DNA of 64,000 bases from Corynebacterium deserti GIMN1.010 (GTDB lineage: Bacteria; Actinomycetota; Actinomycetes; Mycobacteriales; Mycobacteriaceae): the NCBI RefSeq assembly GCF_001277995.1, contig NZ_CP009220.1, positions 1,426,001 to 1,490,000 of the forward strand, written 5' to 3'. The position numbers were made by a program, and so were the translations under genes. The notes below the pieces were generated by a model. The model had not been told where the DNA came from and ran no database searches. It saw nothing but the letters and a program-made list of their open reading frames with translations. Below, piece after piece: positions 57,751 through 64,000 of this stretch. Position 1 is the first letter of the stretch; each line of letters starts with the position of its first letter.

Positions 57751-60536
57751 GATCCAATCGCCACGACCCCACGCCTAATCGCGTCAATTGCCTGGCGAGC
57801 CGAGCGCGAGGTGTCATCGTTGTAGGCCGTCTTAGCCACCTGTTCCAACAGGTCTATCACCTGTCGGCACCAGCGCACAAAATCACCCGGAGTAAGCTCC
57901 GCGCCGTTTTCTGCTGCTGCGGCCATGCAGTACCCCAGTGGAGCACCAGAGGCCCACTGGTGGATCGCGGTGGCAAAACCAGCTTCCGGCTGCCGGGTAA
58001 TCGGCAACCGGTGGCGACGCTCATCCTCCACCAATTCACCCCAAATGCGTTCGACGCTGTTCATCGCATCTGCCATCGGTTCGGTAACAGCCTGCGCTTC
58101 CCCACCAGTTTCTCGACGATTTTCAAACGTGCACATGCTCACCACACCAGCAAGCTCGGCAGGATCCAGGTTGTCCCAAATGCCGCGCTTCAAGCACTGC
58201 GCCACCAACAAATCAGCCTCGCTGTGGATCTTGGCCAAACGCTCACCCTCGTCGGTGATAACTGGATTATCTGGATCGGCGTAGTCCACATAGTCCATTT
58301 CGCTGAGCAGCGACAAGATCCTTTCGAATGTCCGACCGAGGGTCTCTCGAGCTTTATCTACCTTGCCCGTCAGTTTGTTCAGATCGCGTTCTTTGCGGAG
58401 CAATCGCTCTGCGGTGCGCGCCAATTGTTCGCGGTCAGGCCAATGGTGTGCCTCATGATCGCGGATGGCATAGCGCAACTCTGTGACCTTGGCATTGGGG
58501 CGCACTCGGGCGAATTCCCGCATCTTGTTGGGACGCTTGAAGTGCTCACGGCGAAACAGTTCCTGGACGCGCCGGGCATTGCGACGAGGCTCCTCAATGG
58601 CATGTCGGGGCAGACGCATATGGCCAATGGTGATGGGAGGATTGGTAAAGGATTCAGCATCAATTCGTCCCGACCATCCAGACTCCGTGGTGATCCACGG
58701 ACGAGGATCCCGCGATTGATTAGCCGGTGTCATCACCACAGCCAACACCGGGCGCTTGCGGCCCGGCATGGCAATAACATCACCGATCTGCAACTTAGAC
58801 AGCACACGGACGGTCTCAATGTTGCGGTCCTCAATGCTTTGCTTACGGTTGAGCTTTTCTTCCTCGTTGAGCTCCCGGCGTAGCTCCATATAATCCAGGA
58901 ACACATCAATGCTGTCTTTACCTTCCGCAACCGCGGGATTGGTCGCAGTGATTTCCTTGTTCAACTGTGCGCGAAGTTCTGCCACTTTTGCTTCCGCGCG
59001 TTCAATCTCACGGACATCACCCACCACAGAACCGTCGGCTTGGAACTGAGCAAACGACTTTTCCAAAAGGCGCAGCGACGGCTCGTATCCGATGGTTTTC
59101 AACAGGTTCACGGACATGTTGTAGCCCGGTTGGAATGTAGAAATCAGTGGGTACGTGCGCGTGGAGGCAAGACCTGCCACCCACCGTGGATCAAGGGCGG
59201 GGCTCCATTGCACGACAGCGTTGCCCAAGACGTCGATGCCGCGTCGACCAGCACGTCCTGTGAGCTGAGTGTATTGACCTGGGGTGAGATCAACATGGCC
59301 TTCGCCATCGAATTTGACCATCTTTTCCAACACCACAGTGCGCGCAGGCATGTTAATACCTAAAGCAAGTGTTTCGGTGGCAAAGACCGCACGCACAAGA
59401 CCTTTTACAAAGAGCTCTTCCACAATGTGCCTAAACGCAGGCAGCATTCCTGCGTGGTGGGCGGCGAAACCACGCATGAGGGCGGTGCGCCACTGACGGA
59501 AGTTAAGCACCTGGAGGTCTTCTTCCGGAATCCCCACAACACCAGCATCGACGATGCGTGCGATTTCCTCCGACTCTGCTTGGTCGGTAAGCACCAGCTT
59601 GGAGCGAAAGCATTGGTACAGCGCACCGTCGCAACCTGCGCGGGAGAAGATAAAGGTAATCGCTGGCAACATGTTGATGCCTTTGAGAATGCTCAAGACT
59701 TCAGGTCGGCCCAATGGTCGATGACGATCTTGCTCGCGTGGCTTGCCGGTGCGTCGATCGTCTTTGTCTCCCCTGCTGCGAGCGCGGAAACCCTCGCCGG
59801 AGCGGTAATCGGCACGCCCCTGTTCGCTCTGCTTGCTGTTGAGGCGATCAATGGTGGCCTCAAGCTGCTTGTTCACACGGCCATCTGTGCCAGGCTCGAA
59901 CAGTGGCATCACTTTGCGTTGCACCATCATGTACTGATCCAGGGGTACCGGACGGTGATCAGTAACAATTACTCGGGTATCACCGCGCACGGTAGTCAAC
60001 CATTCGCCAAACTCTTCAGAGTTGGACACAGTCGCAGACAAACCAATGATGTTGACGGAATCATCAAGATTAAGGATCACTTCTTCCCACACCGCACCAC
60101 GAGAAGCATCAGCAAGGAAGTGGATCTCATCCATCACCACGTGGGAAAGACGCTCAAGAGCAAACGATCCAGCGTAGATCATGTTGCGCAACACTTCAGT
60201 CGTCATGACCACGATGTCGGCGTCATGATTAATGGAAACGTCACCAGTGAGTAGGCCGACGGCATCGGAGCCGTGCTTGGCCACGAGGTCGTGATACTTC
60301 TGATTACTCAGTGCCTTGATGGGCGTGGTGTAAAAACACTTTGTCCCCCGCGATAATGCGAGGGACACTGCGAACTCTCCAACAATAGTTTTGCCCGCAC
60401 CAGTGGGCGCACACACCAGCACGCCGTGATCGCTTTCCACAGCCTCGCAACCCTTGATCTGGAACTCGTCCAAATCAAAGCCAAGGTCTGCAACAAATTC
60501 AGCGAGGTGGGTTCCTTCAGTGGCAGAAAAACTCAT
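57747..60536 (-). CDS. helY: HelY, Ski2-like DEAD/DEAH RNA/DNA helicase
   Basis: Large superfamily 2 helicase of 929 residues. Motifs: Walker A CAPTGAGKT (about 40-48), TPIKALSNQKY, TTEVLRNM, DEIH, SATV, then the second RecA domain with FATETLALGINMPARTVV and QLTGRAGRRGIDVLG. A winged-helix/ratchet and a C-terminal DSHCT-type domain (VAQCLKRGIWDNLDPAELAGVVSMCTFENR) follow, as in Mtr4/Ski2. An inserted basic stretch (about 240-270, SGEGFRARSRGDKDDRRTGK) sits between the RecA domains. The homologue is next to tatC in mycobacteria as well. Confidence 0.95.
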   Translation of the reverse strand: MSFSATEGTHLAEFVADLGFDLDEFQIKGCEAVESDHGVLVCAPTGAGKTIVGEFAVSLALSRGTKCFYTTPIKALSNQKYHDLVAKHGSDAVGLLTGDVSINHDADIVVMTTEVLRNMIYAGSFALERLSHVVMDEIHFLADASRGAVWEEVILNLDDSVNIIGLSATVSNSEEFGEWLTTVRGDTRVIVTDHRPVPLDQYMMVQRKVMPLFEPGTDGRVNKQLEATIDRLNSKQSEQGRADYRSGEGFRARSRGDKDDRRTGKPREQDRHRPLGRPEVLSILKGINMLPAITFIFSRAGCDGALYQCFRSKLVLTDQAESEEIARIVDAGVVGIPEEDLQVLNFRQWRTALMRGFAAHHAGMLPAFRHIVEELFVKGLVRAVFATETLALGINMPARTVVLEKMVKFDGEGHVDLTPGQYTQLTGRAGRRGIDVLGNAVVQWSPALDPRWVAGLASTRTYPLISTFQPGYNMSVNLLKTIGYEPSLRLLEKSFAQFQADGSVVGDVREIERAEAKVAELRAQLNKEITATNPAVAEGKDSIDVFLDYMELRRELNEEEKLNRKQSIEDRNIETVRVLSKLQIGDVIAMPGRKRPVLAVVMTPANQSRDPRPWITTESGWSGRIDAESFTNPPITIGHMRLPRHAIEEPRRNARRVQELFRREHFKRPNKMREFARVRPNAKVTELRYAIRDHEAHHWPDREQLARTAERLLRKERDLNKLTGKVDKARETLGRTFERILSLLSEMDYVDYADPDNPVITDEGERLAKIHSEADLLVAQCLKRGIWDNLDPAELAGVVSMCTFENRRETGGEAQAVTEPMADAMNSVERIWGELVEDERRHRLPITRQPEAGFATAIHQWASGAPLGYCMAAAAENGAELTPGDFVRWCRQVIDLLEQVAKTAYNDDTSRSARQAIDAIRRGVVAIGS

Positions 60537-60560
60537 GGCACCAGAGTACCTGGCACCGAT

Positions 60561-61592
60561 CTACAGCACGTCACCGAAGTCGATTCGGCCAGGTTTATAG
60601 CTTATCGACGCATCCTCACTCGCCTGCGGCTTCGGCGAGGGGGTTACCGGCTCGGGCATCTCAACGGGACTTGGAGCGTCTTCCCCACCCGCCGAGGTAT
60701 CCAGTGGAGACGCACTAAGGTCATCCGCATCGAGCCATTCAGGTCGCTTCTTGGCCCGTCGTTTGTCATTGATACGACAGAATTGAATAGCCAACTCCAC
60801 CAAAATTGTGAGCGAAATAGCCAGGACCAGCATGGTGAAGGGATCTTGACCAGGCGTCATGAATGCGGCGAAGACAAAGAGAATCATAATGATCATGCGT
60901 CGTTTGTCTTTAATCGCATCATAGGTGAGAATTCCTGCCACGTTGAGCATGCTGATCACCAGCGGAACTTCGAAGCTCACGCCGAAGATCATAAGCAACG
61001 CAAGCAGGAAGTTGAAGTAACGTTCACCTGTCAGCGCCGCGGCCTGGGTGTCGCCACCAATCGTGAGCAGGAACTCCAGTCCGTAGGCAACCACGAAGTA
61101 CGCAAGCACTGCGCCGCCAACGAACAGCAGAACTGCGATGGTGACGAAGATTGCAGTGTAACGACGCTCATTCTTCATCAGACCTGGGGTGATAAAGCCC
61201 CACAATTGGCTCAGCCACACCGGTGAGGCAATGACCAAACCGGCCAATGCGGCGACTTTTAGGCGCAGCATGAAGGGGTCGAACGGTCCAGTTGCCAATA
61301 GGCGACACTCATCTGAATCACTAAAGGCGTAGCGTGCTTCCGCAGGTAGCGAACAGTAAGGATCACGGAGGAGATTACCCAACGTGGGGATCGAGCCAAT
61401 GGCGTAGTCGTACCAGACAAAGGCGATGATGGTGCCGACAATGATGCCGGCTAAAGAAATGAGCAACCGGCGTCGAAACTCTTTGATGTGCTCGACGATG
61501 GTCATATCCCCGGTTGGGGACTTTTTCTTCTTCTTTTTTGAAATAGCTCGCTTGGGCCGTTTCACAACTTCGGCTTTAGAGATTTCAGACAC
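60561..61592 (-). CDS. tatC: TatC, twin-arginine translocase subunit
   Basis: Membrane receptor for twin-arginine signal peptides. The 343-residue protein has six predicted helices (about 40-275), beginning with the conserved MTIVEHIKEFRRRLLISLAG (the E-L-R/RR-type helix-1 signature), the RPVW-like SPVWLSQLWGFITPGL segment and FGVSFEVPLVI. The N-terminal 25 residues are lysine-rich, and a C-terminal 60-residue cytoplasmic tail (QASEDASISYK) is longer than in E. coli TatC. It is downstream of tatA and upstream of helY. Confidence 0.96.
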   Translation of the reverse strand: MSEISKAEVVKRPKRAISKKKKKKSPTGDMTIVEHIKEFRRRLLISLAGIIVGTIIAFVWYDYAIGSIPTLGNLLRDPYCSLPAEARYAFSDSDECRLLATGPFDPFMLRLKVAALAGLVIASPVWLSQLWGFITPGLMKNERRYTAIFVTIAVLLFVGGAVLAYFVVAYGLEFLLTIGGDTQAAALTGERYFNFLLALLMIFGVSFEVPLVISMLNVAGILTYDAIKDKRRMIIMILFVFAAFMTPGQDPFTMLVLAISLTILVELAIQFCRINDKRRAKKRPEWLDADDLSASPLDTSAGGEDAPSPVEMPEPVTPSPKPQASEDASISYKPGRIDFGDVL

Positions 61593-61620
61593 TTTCTTTT
61601 CGTCCTACCCACACTAACGA

Positions 61621-61658
61621 CGATGCACCGCAACAAAAAGGACTGTTACGGTGCGATG
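61621..61658. other. Hairpin in the tatA-tatC spacer
   Basis: GCACCGCAACA (61625-61635) pairs with TGTTACGGTGC (61644-61654) with one mismatch. No T run follows in the tat direction, so it looks like an mRNA processing or stability structure rather than a terminator. Confidence 0.5.
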
Positions 61659-61682
61659 ACATGAAAAACCGTTCTTGAAAAA

Positions 61683-62033
61683 CTATGCGGAGCGGTTTGG
61701 GTCCTCGTAGTTTTGACGGTAATCAGGCTGCTGGGATGGCTGCTGAATCTGCTGGCCCTGGTAGTGCTGCTCAAAGTTTGGTTGCTGCACGGGCTGTTGA
61801 ACTGGCTGCTGCGGCTGCTGTACAGGCTGCGGTGGCGCGATCTGGTTGGGGGCTACCTGAGGCTGCTGCTGTGGTTCCTGCTTCTCATCGTCCTTGTTCA
61901 TTTCCTTGACTTCGGACTTGAAGATGCGCATGGAGCGACCAATTGAGCGTGCGGCGTCCGGAAGCTTCTTTGCGCCGAACAGCACGATGATCAGCAGGAC
62001 AATGATTCCGATTTCCCATGGTCCTAGGGACAT
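61683..62033 (-). CDS. tatA: TatA, twin-arginine translocase pore subunit
   Basis: Forms the pore oligomer of the Tat pathway. The 116-residue protein begins [32 protein letters not shown], the classic TatA membrane helix, FGAKKLP hinge and amphipathic helix (about 20-42), followed by a charged stretch. The last 60 residues are very rich in glutamine and proline (QQP repeats), a low-complexity tail of unknown purpose. It is separated from tatC by 90 bp containing a hairpin, and upstream of it is pafC. Confidence 0.96.
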   Translation of the reverse strand: MSLGPWEIGIIVLLIIVLFGAKKLPDAARSIGRSMRIFKSEVKEMNKDDEKQEPQQQPQVAPNQIAPPQPVQQPQQPVQQPVQQPNFEQHYQGQQIQQPSQQPDYRQNYEDPNRSA

Positions 62034-62137
62034 GTGGTCTACTCCAAATTCAAATTAACCAAGTTTTCTTACAGCTAGCAGGCCGCAACAACCCGAATGC
62101 TAGCCATGAATCCTTGTGGAACAAATGATGTTGCGTC

Positions 62138-63121
62138 TTACCTTACGTCAAGATCATACGCGGATAAACCGCTAGATACCTTTTGGTTTATGCAATTTCG
62201 AAGATCTTGGGGACTAGTTACTTTCAAATGCTCAGCATGGCTGATAGCAAAGCGAACGAACCACTCTTTGTACAACAACGGATAGTACGCCGTGTACCAC
62301 AGATTTCCATCGGTACCTTTAATGGGTTCAATGTCCTCGTCAAGTTCGATCGACATGTAGTTGGTGAGCCAAGTGGCGTCGCTACGCAGCAACAATGTGG
62401 CGTTATCTGTGGATTTGCCAAAGTTGAATGGGTCTTCCGCCGAGAACAGCTGGCGCCTGGGAGGAGTCGTGATGGATGCGTCGCTAAGCACAATATCGTG
62501 GATGCGGTCGAGCCTAAACGTCCTCGAATCATCCACAGCTTCTTCCCAGGCTCTGATGTAGGTCTGGCCCTCTTTAGTGAAGATATGGGCAGGACTTACC
62601 TGTCTGGTTGCTGTGGAATCAGAGTTATGAGAGTCATAGACAAAGCGCACTTGTCGTTTTTGGTCCATGGCGTCGCCCACCACGGCTAACACATCTGAGT
62701 CTTTATCTTCACCGGTGGAGTCAAAAACAGCTGCGGAATACTCCCCCATAATCGCGCGGAGTTTTGCTGTGGCCGAGATGACCGCATCTTGTTGCGCGAT
62801 GCCGGGCAGGGTTTCTAGCGATTCAAGGGTAAGCAGTAGCACGCCAGCCTCGGTTGGTGTGAGGCGAAGTGGCTTATCCATGCCTTGAGCGTTGAGGATT
62901 TTCACTTCACTATAGCTGTGCTCAAGCTCGACGAGGTCTCCAGGAAGAAGGCCCGGCAAACCACACATCCACAAGCGATTTAAGTCTTCCATCAGTTGTG
63001 TTGGTGGTTGGCCGAGGTCTTTGGCTGCTTCCAAAATGCTGCGTTCGGGATACTTGCTGAAGTAGGGCAACAAACTGAGCTGACGCGCAAGGTCACTGAC
63101 TTTGTCGGATGATTTCGCCAT
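62138..63121 (-). CDS. pafC: PafC, WYL-domain transcriptional regulator
   Basis: Partner of PafB; the mycobacterial PafBC heterodimer activates DNA-damage-response genes. The 327-residue protein has an N-terminal winged-helix region (about 10-65, LARQLSLLPYFSKYPERSILEAAKDLGQPPTQLMEDL), a WYL domain (about 145-215) with QVRFVYDSHNSDSTATRQVSPAHIFTKEGQTYIRAW and RTFRLDRI, and a C-terminal extension domain (WCX-like). Its ATG lies 2 bp after the pafB stop, so both are co-expressed. Confidence 0.93.
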   Translation of the reverse strand: MAKSSDKVSDLARQLSLLPYFSKYPERSILEAAKDLGQPPTQLMEDLNRLWMCGLPGLLPGDLVELEHSYSEVKILNAQGMDKPLRLTPTEAGVLLLTLESLETLPGIAQQDAVISATAKLRAIMGEYSAAVFDSTGEDKDSDVLAVVGDAMDQKRQVRFVYDSHNSDSTATRQVSPAHIFTKEGQTYIRAWEEAVDDSRTFRLDRIHDIVLSDASITTPPRRQLFSAEDPFNFGKSTDNATLLLRSDATWLTNYMSIELDEDIEPIKGTDGNLWYTAYYPLLYKEWFVRFAISHAEHLKVTSPQDLRNCINQKVSSGLSAYDLDVR

Positions 63122-63123
63122 GG

Positions 63124-64000
63124 TTAGACCACCTCTTGTTGTGCGGCACGCAGCAAATGAACAACGTCGTTGATGACATCTTCCGGTTCAAGGACAACCG
63201 CTTCGGGGGCGTGAGCGGCAGCTGTGGTGACCAGCCACTGACGATCGACGTCGTTAAATAGCCATGTGCCATCGGGTTGCTCTACCCCTGCGGCCTTGAG
63301 CTCGACGGCACGGTCTGGGGTGATGCGCAGGGTGGCGTCGACAAGCACGCTTTTATGGCGAAGTTGGGCGCGCACGAAGTCTTGAAGATCCAGCCCCTCC
63401 GGGATGGGGTGGGTCGCGGGTCCGCCGACCTCAATGTCGGATACGCGAGTGATGCGGAAGCTTCGTGGGGCGTCGCGGTCGAGGTCGAAGCCGACGAGAT
63501 AAATGCGGTCATGTTCGGGGACAAGTGCCCACGGATCCATGCGTCGGGTAACAGGTGGGACTGTTTGACTGTATTGGTAGGAAAAGGTGATCTGCTTTGT
63601 GCGATGTCGGGCTTTGATGATGGTGTCCAGGTTACGCGCGGACAGGGTGCGCAGATCGCCGGCGTTTGTAAGTGCCGTGTTTCTAGAGAGATCGCGGTGG
63701 GCGCCGGCAGCTGCTAATTTGGTCCAACCGGAACGGGCAAAGGCGCCAAGCTCCTGGTTTTGTCCCATCTCGCCTGCCATGCCCAAAACAGCAGCCTCCT
63801 CTGGGGTGAATTCAACCTCGGGGAGCTCGTAGGAGTCTTGGCTGAGGCGATAGGCCTGCTGATTGTCGCCGGTGTCTAAGGTGAACTGCTCAATGGGAAC
63901 GCCAACGCGGCGCAAATAGGCCAGATCGCGCTGCAGTTTTCGCCGAAAAGCACCATCAGTAAGACCCTTATAACCGCCAACGTTGTCCCTGATCCACGCT
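63124..64000 (-). CDS. pafB: PafB, WYL-domain transcriptional regulator (5' end outside window)
   Basis: First subunit of the PafBC DNA-damage regulator. The frame is open on the minus strand to the window edge, so part of the N-terminal helix-turn-helix (AWIRDNVGGYKGL, RRKLQRDLAYLRRVGVPIE) is visible and the start is missing. Visible domains are the winged helix, a linker with VLGMAGEMGQNQELGAF, and the WYL domain with QITFSYQYSQTVPPVTRRMDPWALVPEHDRIYLVGFD and SFRITRVSDI, then the C-terminal extension. 291 codons with the stop are in the window. It sits next to pafC as in mycobacteria. Confidence 0.92.
   Translation of the reverse strand, partial: AWIRDNVGGYKGLTDGAFRRKLQRDLAYLRRVGVPIEQFTLDTGDNQQAYRLSQDSYELPEVEFTPEEAAVLGMAGEMGQNQELGAFARSGWTKLAAAGAHRDLSRNTALTNAGDLRTLSARNLDTIIKARHRTKQITFSYQYSQTVPPVTRRMDPWALVPEHDRIYLVGFDLDRDAPRSFRITRVSDIEVGGPATHPIPEGLDLQDFVRAQLRHKSVLVDATLRITPDRAVELKAAGVEQPDGTWLFNDVDRQWLVTTAAAHAPEAVVLEPEDVINDVVHLLRAAQQEVV

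Noticed and set aside
1..64000. CRISPR array, prophage, insertion sequence or replication origin
   Set aside because: No spaced repeat array, transposase, integrase, phage structural genes or DnaA-box cluster was seen; the only mobile-type trace is the HNH pseudogene.

Overview
The window is a stretch of Corynebacterium chromosome, most likely Corynebacterium glutamicum. The OdhI sequence (14-kDa FHA protein with the N-terminal ETTSVFRADLL phosphorylation site), the ThiE-ThiD-TenA fusion, separate Ppm1 and Lnt proteins, RbpA, HelY-Tat-PafBC synteny, GTG/TTG starts and many leaderless -10/start arrangements all fit this genus. Gene order garA(odhI)-merR-DUF151-merR and helY-tatC-tatA-pafC-pafB matches mycobacteria. 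Nearly all of it is ordinary housekeeping backbone; there is no prophage, insertion sequence or CRISPR array.

Layout: 1-6.7 kb is a chromosome-segregation/ribosome operon (scpA end, a rhodanese, scpB, rluB, cmk, der) interrupted by a divergent acetyltransferase. 6.7-14.3 kb holds a ligand-binding protein, a methyltransferase, a two-gene heterodimeric ABC exporter with complementary damage in its ATPase halves, a ZIP metal transporter with a palindromic promoter element, a Na+/H+ antiporter and tRNA-Pro(GGG). 14.4-21.3 kb holds YchJ, a hydrolase-OsmC fusion, secA2, and the odhI-ftsR-DUF151-merR block that links 2-oxoglutarate flux and cell division. 21.4-31.8 kb carries a von Willebrand-like membrane protein, two CNNM/CBS membrane proteins, a DEAD-box helicase, gnd (pentose phosphate pathway), a thioesterase, a methyltransferase and an ABC-2 exporter.

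31.8-41.4 kb carries the thiamine salvage operon (TPP riboswitch, thiM, thiED), a decayed DUF222/HNH endonuclease pseudogene, ndh, a cyclopropane-synthase-like gene, an MHS transporter with paired operators and a phosphoribosyltransferase. 41.5-48.1 kb has a Mn2+ (yybP-ykoY) riboswitch with mntP, a BASS/ACR3-type transporter, small membrane proteins, an AlkD-like protein, a SulP permease, an LGFP lipoprotein and a YceI protein. 48.3-57.7 kb has rbpA with a structured leader, the ppm1-lnt-fxsA-lipase operon for lipoprotein acylation and mannosylation, remnants of cobalamin synthesis (CobG-like, cobL), an SDR, an M24 peptidase and a trypsin-like protease. 57.7-64 kb is helY, tatC, tatA, pafC and the truncated pafB.

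Most starts were chosen from Shine-Dalgarno spacing or from a -10 hexamer 6-8 nt before the start codon (leaderless transcripts). No clear new multi-gene system is seen; the most notable points are the asymmetric ABC pair, an over-represented 11-mer, several unassigned palindromic operators, the RbpA leader and the OsmC domain without cysteines.
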